A DNA stretch of 64,000 bases from Lingula anatina (GCF_001039355.2 NW_019775385.1:262087-326086); one strand, 5' to 3'. Counted from the first letter of the stretch, positions 48,616 to 61,729 are shown. Numbers and translations are program-made. The notes: generated by a model from the letters alone, not told the origin.

Positions 48616-51600
48616 CTAGCAACTGCCCGTTCTAGCAATGCGTTTTCTTTTAGAGCTTCCCAGCTTCCAAGACAGAGACGACGGACTCCAAGTCTTTCTT
48701 TTCCCCCAGGTCCATCTCCACTTCTATATGAAATAAATCAAAGTGGAATACAAAATGACTGAGATTTATATGAAAATACTATAAAAATTATACAAAATGA
48801 ATCCAGACTAGCCTTAAATGGTTAGAAACCTCGCCCTTTTTTTTTTTTTTTTTGGGGGGGGGGGGGACTGTGATAAAACGGATTTTCCTGGGGTAAACAT
48901 CTATTTTCCCATACGTTCAAATGGTTAATAAACCCCTTCTGAAAATCAAAGATGGTCGATTGTTTTTAGCGAGTTTATTGTAAAAATCTCTTTTGTCACT
49001 ATTACGGAGAATAGCTACCTCTGAAGGTTTATATGGTCCCATGGCCAGCACAGATTTCAAAAATATTGCAATATCCGCATTTTTAAGGTCAAATGGAATT
49101 CATATTATATATATTTCTATGTGTTGTTTACATTGTATTCACTGTGGACATTTGAATCTCATATGAATAGTTGTTACCTTTTCAAGTTATCAAATTGGTG
49201 TAAGCTAATGTAAAGCCTAGGTGAGTGAAATTGGATTTGAATTGCACATATATGAAATAATTTCAAAGTACATATACCTCACTTTATAACTTACCCAGAA
49301 TCTCCAACCTTTTATCTTAATCTTAGTTCTCAGTTGATACCAAGCTTCAACGTTAATCTTCATGGGGTCGTGGCCGTGGTAGAGCGAGACACAAAGTCTC
49401 GGATAGAGCTTCGCCTCTCCTTCAACTAAGTAATTGAGGGTAACGCCGATGTCAATCCCACCGCGAGCCAGTGACTGAAAACAATGTATGTCACATTTGT
49501 GGAATCAAATATTGGAATCAATAAACTTGTGGATTTAGAGTATCACAATTATACCAATTAGCGTTTTGCTCAAGATTTCAACAATAACCGGCGGTTGATG
49601 TTATACTACACGATTCGCCTTTTTTATGATTCCAGTCAATAAAAATGATTGAGCCCATCTTACTTGCACGTTTATTCTTCCAAGCATCTACAATATGTTG
49701 CAAATGTTTCGAGAAATAACCGTATTGGTCTCTTTAATATTTAAACGCATCTGAAAAATGAACAGATATCACTTTTCAAATCCGAATTATTTAATTGAAA
49801 TCATAATCAAAATCTCACTCTTAATTATTTTACCATTTGCACACAAATACATGTTGCCTATACTTACAAGCAAATTAGCTGAGCCACCGCCAGAAATTCG
49901 GGCACTTGCTTTCAGAGTCATCGTCAGACAGTGGGAGCAGGGATCAGATGACCGAGCACAAAAGCCTGCCCTGACACGAAAGTCCACTCTAGGGGCCAAG
50001 GTAATGGTAACGGAGACTTTAGCGACGTAGATGAAAAAGCTGAACACGTTGATGGATTTAGGTGGTGGTTGGTAAACTGGAAAGTTTCTCTTCACCGAGC
50101 CAGGTGTGTATATGTTTATCACAATCTTCCCGTAGACTTTGAGATAGACCCTTGTTCTAGTTTTGCTAGTTTTATAACGATAGGCTATTGCGGTTGCAAG
50201 TGCAAACCGTTTGGAGAAAACTTTGAGTTTGGCAAATGATTTGCCGTACACTTTACAGTATCTTCGTCTTCTATTTCTACCAGCAAACACACCAGACTTG
50301 ATATAGATATTTACTTTCGAGGGACCGTACCTGATGTGGGATAGACAGTGCTTGTTTTCCGGGTATTTGCTGTTATCGCTTGAGAACTGCGATGAACTTA
50401 ACAATTCTGAATACCGTGAACCGTGGGTGCTCCAAGAACTGCAACTAACATGGTCAACTCCTCTTTTAGTGCGCGTGGAATTCACCGTCTCAACAGTCTC
50501 AATAAGATCACCAAAGGGCACCCCTTTAAGTTGGAGGTACTCCTTAATATCTGAAAATGCGCACTCATATCTTATATCTGCCGTAAGAAGTGCATTGAGA
50601 AGAATTCTGTCCACCTCTGTTTGACCAGAATTAGGCCATGCCTTGTTTTTGGTATCCAGAACCTTTCTGTAGGCAAGTTCGCCTTTGATGGTCACAACAG
50701 CAGCTTCACGTACTTCACAGCTAGATGTTGGACGAGTCAACAAATCTACTAGCCATTTCAGAACCAACTCAACGTGGAAGTTTCCTCTCAGAGCGTGGAT
50801 ACAGCCTATCTCTATCTCTTCCACTTGTCCTTCCTTTTTAGCAATTGCCAATACATCCGATGTTAGTCTGTTGTCTCCAAAGTTACCTATAGCCTCAAGA
50901 GCGTCACTGATTTGCTCCGTGTTGTTATTTTTGTCGCCTGATTGAAGATGTCGTCGAAGAAGATCCACCAACTCTGACTGGAAACCAGCGCTGGTAGGTT
51001 CCTTCGAGGCGAGGGAGCCGAGGGTAAGTATGACGTGACTTTGGGATGGATCACGTTGAGAGGACAGCGTGTTCCAGAGTGTCTTGACTGTGGTTAAGAT
51101 GTGGTTTGTGGGTTTGGCAATAAAGGACAGCTTCTGTACAAGTTCCTGTTTTTGGTCGGCAGCAAGGGGGTGATACTGGACCAAACTGGACAGTGTCTAA
51201 AATGAAGACTTGTAACTTTGTGATACTTTTTAAGGTAAATTTACGTATAAAATTTAAAAAAAAAAAATGGAATTTTGTCACTTTGTTCAATTGGCTCTAC
51301 TGTAAACAATATCACGATGGTAGATTAGTTCCGCATTTTTCAGTACACATTTTAAAGGTAAAAGCAGACCTTTCAGGATAAGGATAGTTAAAACAAGTAT
51401 AAAAGCCATTCCAAAGTAATAAAGTTACTATGATACTTAAAGGGATAATAACTCTTCGTTTTGGCCAAAAAATGAATTTTCCTGGAGTAAACAACAATTT
51501 TTCCATACTTGCCAATGGTTAATGAATCCATTTTTACATTCAAAGTTAGTCCCTGTTTTTTTTCTAAAAAGTTTGGTTTTTTGTTAAAATCTCTTAAGAG

Positions 51601-54600
51601 ATTATAACTGAGTACAGCCATCAATGGAGGTCACGTGGTCTGAAGACAAGCTCAGATATCAGAATAATAGCTATAACTGCCGTTTTTGTGGTAAAACAGA
51701 ATATATTATATTTCTATGAGTTGTTCACAATGTTTTTATTGTGAAATATAGATATCATACGAAGAGTTATTATCCCTTTAATATTCTGTGCGTTACCTTT
51801 TCGGCTTCTTTGCCGCCAGCGGTGATGTAAAGGTCCAAAATTTCTTTGCAAATTTCCCAATTTGTTGAACACTTGGAAACCATCTAAAATGGAGGTATGT
51901 ATTTGTTAGCTGATATTATAATCAGCGCAGTAACAAGCAGAATGTCTCCATACCAAACCCATTAATGATTTGTTTAGGTAGAAAATAGATTCACGTTAGG
52001 TAAAAAAAAATAGTGAAATCGTCAATCATAAAAGCAATATTTCAAAATATATAAGTATGACGTTTCACAGCTATTTTTTAAACGTTTTCAGAAATAGAAA
52101 GGAAAAGGATGGCACAAAAAATAGCTGACCAGGGATCGGTATGACGCACCCATGGCAAATAGTCTCTTTAATAGACCACTGTCACTACTTTAAATAATAA
52201 TTGTGTCTAAATAAAAATACCATCAATGGTGTAAAAATGATATTCTCTGTTGAGCAGGTTTCTTGATATTGTAAACGAGACTGTGACATTTTGATCAGTC
52301 TATAACTATATATGTCAAGTGATAACTAAACATGTTAGAGAAAGATTTTAAAATATTACTGAAGGCAAACCTCTTTTGTAACTTGTATCAGTTGCTTAAC
52401 CAAGGCCGGCTTGTTGGCGGCTGCAGAAGTTGCGTTGTTGTGTGCCATCCCGAGTTCATTTTCCAAGGACAGGATTTCGTTCACTTCGTGTACTAAAAAA
52501 AATCCGGTCAGTATGTGAAGGTCCATAAGTTTGACATTGGCGATTAGTGGACTTACAGGTATCCCCTTCTCTCCCCTTTCCGAATTTACCACATGTGTGA
52601 CAGTATCTTTCTCAACCAGAAGCACTGATAAACACGTCTTCTACGGGCATTTTAATCGATTTTGCTCAGAAACAATCTCTCCAAAAGGATAAATTAACAC
52701 TATAATACATACATTTTGACGTATCTGTTGGATCTTTCATAAAGTTTGTCACAGCTTGACCTAGCTTATCTTCTTCATCGAACTTTTTCCTCAGAATAGT
52801 CCATCTTTGGTACACACCAGACACTGAAATAGGTTAAATATAGTGCAGTACACGCCGACTTGTGTAAAAAAGTTGATACAGGTATTATAAAATGAAAGAA
52901 ATACTCACTAATTAGAAATTAGTGCACAAATCAGATATGTTATATCTCATTGCTATTTTGTTCACTATGTATTTTGTAAAAACAAATACCCTGGTATAAA
53001 AACATACTTGTAGAGTAAAGAGCCCATAAAAGGTGATTTGTACACATTTAGTGCTTAATAAAATTATTATTATTATTATCATTATTACTATTATTATTAT
53101 AGTCTTTCTCAGAACTGTAGTTCCCTCATAACATAGGCTAATCAGTAACATATTTTTTATAATAAAAAGAAAGAGCACGGGTAGATCCTACGATGGATAG
53201 AAGCCGCTCACTTAGCTTTTAAGTTGCACACCTTTCTTTCCCTCTCCTCTCGTAAAATGATTTACCGTCAGCATGGAACAATATCAGGTGATTTTCATCG
53301 ATACATACTAACGTGCTTGCCTACTATCTTATTTACAGAACGAAGTGGGACTAATTCCTATATACCTGTATCCCTCGATAGTAAACTCCTGGATTCGCCC
53401 ATATAAAATCTAAGCTGTTATCTTGAGGAAATTCTCACAGCTATCGACTGTAACACACAGCTGGCGATTTTTTTAAAATTTATTTGTCTGTTGGCAAACT
53501 TAAAATTTAATGTCAAAAATGTTAACTTCAAAAATTTATTTTTATTTTGATGAGCATATTACTAGAAGCTGGTACACTTACCCTGGTCATATTCTCCGAT
53601 CAAGGATCGTTTCTGGAATTGAGCGTTAACTGCCGCTTCCATTCTTTGAACGCTTTTAACGGAACGCTTTACGTGCTTACGCAAGGTCAACGTGAAGGTC
53701 ACGTTAGAGGTCAAATATGCCCCAAGATCAATATTACCCCCTTCCTCAGGGGTGATAGACTCATCCTGAAGGAATAAATGAACAATGCTATAAAGTATAA
53801 TAATTCATGATTACTTATAGCCGTTATTATTCATATTCAGTTTTGTACCATTCCGTCTATTTATTACATTACATGTAGTCCGCTAGTACAACGCACATTT
53901 CCACCTTGTTATGCAAAATGAATATTCAATTTTTCGTACACTGTATTAAATTATTTTCCATGATCTCCATTTTACCTGACGGGCGATCTTTAACCAATCG
54001 GTAATCGATTGTCCCAAAATATCATGTAGATGATATGAAAGGCTTCCAAAAATTGTCATTTCACATAACTATAAAGCCAATATGTCATACTTCGTTATAC
54101 CTATTGTGCGGCTATCAATCAAATCATATCTACCTGATCTTCGGGTTTGTCAAACACCTGTACGTGTCCGGAGACGCTGGTCAGTATACCTCCACTAACA
54201 CGCTGGACTTCATCTGTCTCGATGTCCACTTCGTCGGTGTCCAAGTCAGTATTATCCTCCGCATAGATGTCCTTGGAGGAAAAATGCTTCTTAATTTCTA
54301 TTTCCCCAAACTGCAGCTCTGTTGACCTAGGATAAAAGAAGTGATATTGGTAATGTTATAGTTATAATAACAATATGTTATAAACTGAATGACATCAGCA
54401 ACACAAAGGAAACAAAGTGTGATAAACAGAAATCATATATATGAATTTGAAAGGCTATTTTACATTTGATTATTATAAAAAAGCATGGAAAGGACAACGC
54501 AAAAAATAATAATAAATAAATAAATAAACATTAGGTAAATCAACCTATAAAGATGTAATGAGATTTTTCTTGTCAGTTGCATTGTTATTTTTTTGTTTGC

Positions 54601-55906
54601 CTTCATCATGCACATTGCACACATATATAGGACAATTTATTAATAATGTACTTACATGTAGCGTGAGTTGTGTTTCCCCATGACGTCCGTCTCTATGACA
54701 TTTTCTTTGTCACGCACCAAATTCGTTTGAAGTACCGATAAAATGGAGCGCTTAAAATTCATGACATCTGTATTTCCTAAAACAAATTAGGGGAGCTTAG
54801 TGCAGGTTCAGATGTATCAGATGTATTAATAAAGGGAAACTCACTTAGTATGCTTTTAAACGAAGTGACATAGCCATCTAATTACTATCAGATATACAGC
54901 GCATGCTATATTTTTGTGAGCATGTGCGTGTGTCTATGGGACCACTCCCACAGATATTTGGATCGATCTATCTCCCTGGGGAGTTTCACGAAATTGCTGT
55001 CAACTTGACCGCCTTAAATATCCGTCACGCCTAGTGAAACTGTTAGGAGGTAATTATCTTTGCCTCCTAGGTGATTCGGTAGGCGTGACAGACAGAAAAC
55101 CGGTAATTTGATTGCAATAAGGGAGACTCCCCAGAGAGTTGGGTCGATCCAGATGGATCGATCTAAGTATGGGAACCCAGTCTATGTGTGATTATGGTGA
55201 AAGGGCTATCTGAGAGCAAAGGCACATGCTCCCACCCCAATATTTCCGAGAGAATTTTATTATTATTTTAAGACAAGTTTTATTCAGGTTGAGGTATGTG
55301 GCTTATGGAAAATCTAAGAAAAAAGTTGTCCCTGTTTGCCGTCTTACCTAAATCTTTCTTGGTAAACCTAGCCTCGGCAATAGTTCCGTTCCCCAGTTGA
55401 ACAAACCAGGTAGGCTGGTCATACAGGTCGTCAGCAGACAGGGGAGCCTCGGACTGGGAGGTCGTGCTATTGAAATGGACATGAATATGTATATACAGTA
55501 TTCATCCCCACGCATACAACGAACTTAATGATTTTTTTTTTGTAAACTACATATTATTTTCACTTTTGTTGATTGAAACGCTCCTCACCCATTTCCCTTT
55601 ATCACTTGCACAAAAACATTGCGCATAAACATGAGGAAGGACGATGCGTTGTTATCAAGGTAGTTTCCAAAGCCATCTGAAAAACAAGCAGTGCGTCAAC
55701 ATCCAAAACCGATTTTACTTTCAAGTGCTACACCTTGAAATGTTTTCCAACAACAGTGACCTTAAGCAAAAGTATGTGCTTAGTTTACCTGTGCATGAGG
55801 TAAGAAAGCTATTGACTTATTACCGTTAACAAGTATCTTAAAAAGAAAATTACGTAAAAAAAAAAAATAAATAAATAAAAAAAAAAAAAAAATAAAATAA
55901 AAATAA

Positions 55907-55982
<76 letters not shown>

Positions 55983-57260
55983 CGGCATGTATACATGCAT
56001 CGACTCGGTGGTCGTTTTATCAAATAATATTACAACTATTATGGTTCAGAGACCTGGGCACTAAATGCCTCCATGGAACACAAGCTACAAGTATCTCAGA
56101 GAAAGATGGAAAGAATTATGTTGAACATCAATCCAAGAGAGCGGAAAACGAATGTATGGTTACGTGAACAGACCAAAGTTAAGGACGTACTGCTCACAGT
56201 TAAAGAAATGAAATGGAGGTGGGCAGGACATGTCAAAAGAATGAAGGACAATAGGTGGACAATCAGGCTTACAGAATGGACCCCAAGGTATGGACAAAGA
56301 AAAAGAGGAAGGCCGGTCAAACGATGGAGGGATGAATTAGATGACTACTGGAAGTCTTGGAAGAAGAAACCTTGGCCAAACTGGAAATCTGAGGCTCAGG
56401 ATAGGAAACAATGGAAAAAGCATGCTGAGGCCTTTGTCCAACAGTGGAACACTATAGGCTCTAAATGATGATGATGATGAAGGGAGTGGTGAAAAAGATA
56501 TATCGATAAAGAACTAGTTGAATAAGAAAAATGAATACAGAAAAAAACAACAAATTGAAACACACATATATACCTCCAATATACTCCACATCTACATCAG
56601 CGGAGATGTGAAATATTTCCTCTGCCGGACCAAATAGTTTGGCCTCGCTTTCATAGTGGTAATGGAGAGTTGTTCCCTGGAAACGCAACAACGTTAGCGT
56701 CATGTCTTTTTTCATATGGATTTACTCATTACTTTTGCCAGGGATTAGAGTCCAAAGATGATTGCAATGTGTGGTAAAGAGGGGTAAAATGTTATCACCC
56801 AGGTGCAGAGGTTGTACAGACTTGAATGTATAGGATCTGGCTGTGTTAGGCATTGATGCTGAATGACTGATAACATTTACTATTATTGATAAATCAATAT
56901 ATCATTGACATTTATATTATATATTAAATTTATATGACAGAAGAAATGTTACTAAATGGTTTTTTTCACACTGGTACGTTAAAAAATCAAGTTGTATTAG
57001 CTAAGCTCGTCCAAAAATGACAACTAACATTACAAGGATAAATAGAAACAAAACAAAACGAACAAATTATAATAATAAATACATAAATAAATAAATAACT
57101 AGTGTGCGGTTCAGTGGACTATTAACGTACTTACATATAAATCAGCCTTAGGCAATGCAGATGAGTCTTTCGATACGTACTCCTCCTCGTTCTTGCTTAA
57201 GGTAGACCTCGCCAGGGAGACAACGAGGCCCAGGTAAATAACATAAAACCTCATTTTCAT
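48616..57260 (-). CDS. Small large-lipid-transfer-protein (vitellogenin N-type) with a novel basic C-terminal region
   Basis: Thirteen coding exons (minus strand): 57135-57260, 56574-56676, 55589-55676, 55348-55466, 54656-54776, 54134-54326, 53582-53765, 52713-52823, 52371-52492, 51797-51883, 49868-51196, 49295-49474 and 48616-48723. They join in frame to 956 residues. Residues 1-18 are a signal peptide. Residues about 43-650 fit the lipoprotein N-terminal (Vitellogenin_N) fold: early beta-strands with LHYHYESEAKLFG, then helical repeats such as ISDALEAIGNFGD and EVREAAVVTIKGELAYRK. RTKR followed by G at 660-663 is a furin-type site. After it come about 290 residues rich in basic beta-strand-like stretches with scattered Cys. 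The end is KWRWTWGKRKTWSP. DUF1943 and von Willebrand D parts of yolk proteins are absent. The donor of exon 9 (GTTTGC) is weak. It probably binds and carries lipid outside the cell; the identity of the C-terminal domain is unknown. Confidence 0.8.
48875..49190. mobile_element. Diverged copy of the TTAA-type MITE in intron 12
   Basis: Aligns by eye to the 51441-51777 element: shared GATTTTCCTGG.GTAAACA, AATGGTTAAT, TTGTAAAAATCTCTT-like and ATTTCTATG.GTTGTT blocks in the same order. Its left end is lost in a T/G homopolymer. Confidence 0.65.
51437..51781. mobile_element. 337-bp MITE with TTAA target duplications in intron 10 of the lipid-transfer gene
   Basis: The element spans 51441-51777. 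Its left end is AGGGATAATAACTCTTCG and its right end is the exact reverse complement. TTAA flanks both sides. TTAA duplications occur in Kolobok and piggyBac; termini beginning AGG favour a Kolobok-like source. No coding capacity. Confidence 0.85.
55857..55981. repeat. A-rich tract passing into a long AT microsatellite
   Basis: A/AAT-rich DNA (55857-55911) runs into about 70 bases of pure AT, inside intron 2 of the lipid-transfer gene. Confidence 0.95.
56032..56477 (+). mobile_element. 5'-truncated non-LTR retrotransposon (reverse-transcriptase C-terminus)
   Basis: An uninterrupted frame from about 56032 to the stop at 56466-56468, starting YYGSETWALNASMEHKLQV. It has QRKMERIML, KWRWAGHVKRM, NRWTIRLTEW and KRGRPVKRWRDEL, the standard tail of LINE endonuclease/reverse-transcriptase polyproteins, ending in a closing QQWNTIGSK. 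Directly after the stop is a short TGA repeat (ATGATGATGATGATGA), typical of the 3' tail of such elements. It sits in intron 2 of the lipid-transfer gene in the opposite orientation. The frame is open to its 5' break, so the insertion is probably young. Confidence 0.88.
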
Positions 57261-57540
57261 GTTAAACACGTATCTTGGGAAGTAAACAATGTGGGGTATT
57301 AACTGAAAGGGAATGCTTAATATACTAGAATATAATGCACCACATTATTACGAGGACAATACAAAACGCACACAAGTTATTATTTAACAAATATAAAATT
57401 CCTTAACCTTGCTTTTAACAAAAGAAACTGTGCTACATCTTCCACTTCATGATGTCTATCAATAATTGCTATAAATACGAAGATTTAGTTCACATAGTAG
57501 AAAACATTGGTACATTTCTATAAATGTAATTTTGGTGTCA

Positions 57541-58016
57541 NNNNNNNNNNNNNNNNNNNNNNNNNNNNNNNNNNNNNNNNNNNNNNNNNNNNNNNNNNNN
57601 NNNNNNNNNNNNNNNNNNNNNNNNNNNNNNNNNNNNNNNNNNNNNNNNNNNNNNNNNNNNNNNNNNNNNNNNNNNNNNNNNNNNNNNNNNNNNNNNNNNN
57701 NNNNNNNNNNNNNNNNNNNNNNNNNNNNNNNNNNNNNNNNNNNNNNNNNNNNNNNNNNNNNNNNNNNNNNNNNNNNNNNNNNNNNNNNNNNNNNNNNNNN
57801 NNNNNNNNNNNNNNNNNNNNNNNNNNNNNNNNNNNNNNNNNNNNNNNNNNNNNNNNNNNNNNNNNNNNNNNNNNNNNNNNNNNNNNNNNNNNNNNNNNNN
57901 NNNNNNNNNNNNNNNNNNNNNNNNNNNNNNNNNNNNNNNNNNNNNNNNNNNNNNNNNNNNNNNNNNNNNNNNNNNNNNNNNNNNNNNNNNNNNNNNNNNN
58001 NNNNNNNNNNNNNNNN
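57541..58016. other. Assembly gap (476 N)
   Basis: Run of N inside the inferred first intron of the lipid-transfer gene. Confidence 1.
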
Positions 58017-58383
58017 TATAATAATAAAATGCCAATAAAGCAAAGACTTGCGATCTATAACAGAATCGATAAAACTCATATTGCTTAGACTTCCAAACAA
58101 CAATCATATTTCATACACCGGTACAATATTATACCAAGATTAACATTTAAGACAATTTATACAATTGTGGTCCCTATCACCAACAAACTTACCACAAAAT
58201 AATAAAAACAAACAATCAATCAATCAATTAGACCATCATGCTTGTAAAAATAATTTTCAATCTTAAAACAATAATAATAAAGGATGTGATAAATAAATAA
58301 AATAAAGCGTAATTCACTTACCCGCCCCAGACGTCTTCCTGCCCCTTGGGCCTCAATATTTAGCGTGCTTCTCTATCCACTCG

Positions 58384-58390
58384 TTTTATA
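58384..58390 (-). promoter_or_regulatory. TATA box for the lipid-transfer gene
   Basis: On the minus strand TATAAAA stands about 62-68 bases upstream of a strong donor (GGGGCGG then GTAAGT, exon end 58322). A matching acceptor CCCTTTCAG lies just upstream of the ATG, so exon 2 would start at 57302. I infer a short non-coding first exon at about 58322-58357, spliced across the assembly gap. Confidence 0.6.
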
Positions 58391-58778
58391 CACTTCACAA
58401 AGAAATGAATTCATGTAACGGAGCCAACTTTAACTTCTATTACATAATTAGTTTCCTTGTTTACTTGTGCTGAACTTCATTCAAATTCAGTACATTAACG
58501 CTTTCTTTGAAAATGTTTCCCATGGACAGATTAACCCACTAGAACGTGCAGAACTACCATTTGAGGACAGCAGACACGAGGCGGATCATGAATAAAACAC
58601 AACCAGGTGCTTGTTTATACAACAAAAAACTTGTTGAATGCAGAATATTCAAATATATCTCACTAAAATACTATTTCTCCCAGGTACGAAAAATACAAAA
58701 AAAGTTCCTCTTGGGTGATTTATTCACATCATCAACGTTGGTTTTATTCAATACTTACTCAACAGTATTTGTGGTGCT

Positions 58779-59040
58779 TAGGCTGCGTTCATATGAAAGA
58801 TCTATTTTCTAAAAATCTTAAAATCTATTTGCGGTATCTTGTGATCACGGTCTGTGCCCTGAATACCCTGCGGCGTAATTACTGGCAGCGCCGAGAATTA
58901 ATTACAGCTTAGAAAGTAACTGGCTCGCGCTGCCCGTAATTACGCCGTAGGGTATTCAGGGCACAGACCGTGATCACAAGATACCGCAAATAGATTTTTA
59001 GAATTCTAGAAAATAGATTTTTCATGTGAACGCAGCCTTA
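58779..59040. mobile_element. 256-bp PIF/Harbinger-like MITE, nearly a full palindrome
   Basis: The element spans 58782-59037. Left terminus is GGCTGCGTTCATATGAAAGA and the right is TTTCATGTGAACGCAGCC. TTA duplications lie on both sides (58779-58781 and 59038-59040). The arms extend inward about 100 bases each, sharing GATACCGCAAATAGATTTT and GGGCACAGACCGTGATCAC. No coding capacity. Confidence 0.9.
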
Positions 59041-59810
59041 TAGTCATTTACTGATATTTACACTCTTTACTACATGTTTTTTTGCTTTTTTCCTTCAAAG
59101 TGATGTCTTGTTATCCTTTGTTTGTGTATGCGTGATTCTTTCTATTCTTATTCACCATGGCAAATTGAATTGTATTTCTTTGTATTTCTTATACTAGTAT
59201 TACCCTCAACCAAATTTAATATAAACTTTATAGGTATACATTTTCATAATCACAAGGCCACTACTGGCGTGGTAATAGAATGATAAAATTTAATCAAAAA
59301 TCTTATTATGCGGGGACTAAGAGCAAGTAAAATAATCGTTAATCGATAATAAATCAATAATGCAACCGATATCAAATTTAAAGGGTGGAAATAAACAGCT
59401 GAATTTACTGCAATTCATCCAAGTTTATTAGTGTTCTTCGTAAATGTTCTCCCTGTAATAGCTATTTTATTTTTTCTTCTTCCTCATTTGAAAATCAAAT
59501 AAATGTAAATGTGTAAATTGATGTTTATCAGTGACCACATGAATGCTTTTTAAGCTTCGTTGTAATATGTAATACGCTGCATCATGAAGATTATTCACCA
59601 AAGTTTGAAATTTCAAATTGTCAGCGAGAGGGAGAGAGATGGAGGCTTCGAAAGCTGCAGTCATCCGTCATACATGGAGTCACCTGTAATGCCGCACTAC
59701 AGACTAGACATTTTATAATAATATTTCAATTTCAAAGTCATGTCTAGATAAAAATGTGTCATTTATTTCTACAAAGTATATCCTTAGTGCATTTATGAAA
59801 ATAGATGTGT
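59041..59810. other. Spacer between two transposons
   Basis: AT-rich; no exon, RNA gene or repeat recognised. Confidence 0.5.
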
Positions 59811-60915
59811 AGTCAGGTGTGTCAATAATAGGTAACCGACTGCCTTGTCTGAAGCACTGCTGCATTACTTAATGTGTGGTAATTTCTTTGAACTGGTCTG
59901 ACTATAAAGACAGTGAAAGAGCATGGTTCTGTCAAAGAATCCAATATTTCGGCAGAAGGCTGCACAGATGATTTTGAAATTTTGCAAGTAGTGGATGCTA
60001 CGTTGCGTAAACTGAACGAAACAGAGTTTCAGCATTGTTGATATGCTCCAGACAGATCATTGTGTCGTAAGGGACGCTTCACACAGCCTTACATAGGTAC
60101 GTCCAGACTCCTGTGCCTAAATAGAGGCCACGTCCATGAAATCCAGAACTTAACACCGGGGCAAAGGATCCATTTTTTTCACGGTTTTGCTGCTACATGT
60201 AGATATAAACAAAAATCGTTTTTCAAGGCCTATTGCCATCGCCAGTCTGGTTTAAGCAAATTACTATACCAGGCAACATCTGATGGACCCTCTGTGGCCC
60301 TCTGTCGGCTATTTCTGCAATGAGTTAGAAGCCATTTACGTTTCTGAGTACAGCACTAGAAACATGGTTTTTGCTTATGAGGTCAGAGTTTAGCTGTGCC
60401 GCAAAGGTGGTCAAATGCGAGTTCACAGATATTCTAAAGAGGCCTTCGACTAAGCGTGTGTCGCTTCAATAGAGTGACTTGAGTCGGTGGGAGCATCTGT
60501 TCTCGGGGCCAAGGTCATAGAATATTTTGGAAATCAAAAGCTTCCCATTTCCTGATAATCAGGAACAATTTCATTTCACAAGATAAAATATCCGTCAACG
60601 CAGAGAACATATATTTACAAATTACTTGTGGAACAAAGGGTCTGAGCAGGAACCGCGGCAATCAAGATAGCTAGACTGTAATATATCCGATATGTGTGTG
60701 GCCAGTACATGCCGAAGCAAAGGCTTACTGTTCCCTACAACAAAACTGGGCCAAGCTTTGATCAATGCCTAAAATATTATTCCAGTTCCAACACCAATAA
60801 ACCGGTTGGAATAAAGCAAAAGCTTGCTGCTTTAGTAGTAACCGATGAGGCAAGACGCACCACTGACCGTTGCTGTGATTAGACACTGCTATGAGCGTCC
60901 TTTGTGAAGCTTAAA
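59811..60915 (+). mobile_element. Degenerate Tc1/mariner-like element, left copy
   Basis: Begins AGTCAGGTGTGTC, the reverse complement of the right copy's outer end. It follows the right copy in order (GCATGGTTCTGTCAAA, CAGACAGATCATTGTGTC, GACCGTTGCTGTG..TAGACAC) with many substitutions and indels. Frames are broken throughout, so it is an old relic. Confidence 0.7.
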
Positions 60916-61574
60916 ACTCTTTGCAAGGGATGATGTTGAATATAAGATATAAGAATAATTAATGCTTTTAATGGTTGCTGTATGACTTAGAATCAGCTAT
61001 GTATTTTCGTTTGCTTGATTAGATGATTTCAATTGAATAGTTGATGTCACAATTTCAGTGAATACATTATTAAAATTTATTAAAACAATATTTAAGCCAT
61101 TGACTTCATTTATACGTTAGAACAGTAAGAAAAGATCAAAGAAAATTATATGGAAAAATATTCCAAATTAAATTTCAAGTCTCTAGTACTAATGAGTGAT
61201 GTAACATCAAGTTTCTGGTACTGTGACAAAAGTCGCAAGACCACGTGCAACAATTAACATTTAATTGTATGAAATGAAGAAGGAAATAAACCAAGTGACT
61301 TGATTCGTTCAATACGGAGTAATTAGTATTTTCACATACCAGAAATGCACCTTAAAGATCATGGGTTAACATAATTCACAAACTCCGTCTTTTTTTAGTA
61401 CCATGTTTTCCTAAAAACAAGGTGCTTTGAAAAATGTGTTTGTCGATTTTATGCAACAACAGGACGAAGAAGATGAGGTCCATATATACACACGACAGAT
61501 ATGAGTGCAATCTGATGAACTCCACAGTTAAGAGATACTACTGCGCATGCGTCAAGGTGCCAGAATCTCCTCCG
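60916..61574. other. Spacer inside the transposon-rich region
   Basis: AT-rich; nothing recognised. Confidence 0.5.
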
Positions 61575-61729
61575 AGAGTAGCCGAGAATTAATTACAGCT
61601 TTGGAAGTAACTCGCTCGCTCTGCTAGTTAATTACGCCGCGGGTTATTCAGGGCACAGACCGTGATCACTAGATACCGCCAATGGATTTTTAGATTTTTA
61701 GAATTTAGATTTTTCATGTGAACGGTGCC
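61575..61729. mobile_element. Truncated second copy of the 256-bp MITE
   Basis: Matches the middle and right arm of the 58782-59037 element (GAGAATTAATTACAGCTT, TATTCAGGGCACAGACCGTG, TTTTTCATGTGAACGGTGCC). The left arm is missing. Confidence 0.85.

Noticed and set aside
49758-51381. Plus-strand open frames of 62-96 codons between 49.7 and 51.4 kb
   Set aside because: Shadows of the 443-codon exon 11 of the lipid-transfer gene on the minus strand.
57459-58107. Long frames across the second N gap
   Set aside because: Artefact of Ns; the region is the inferred first intron of the lipid-transfer gene.
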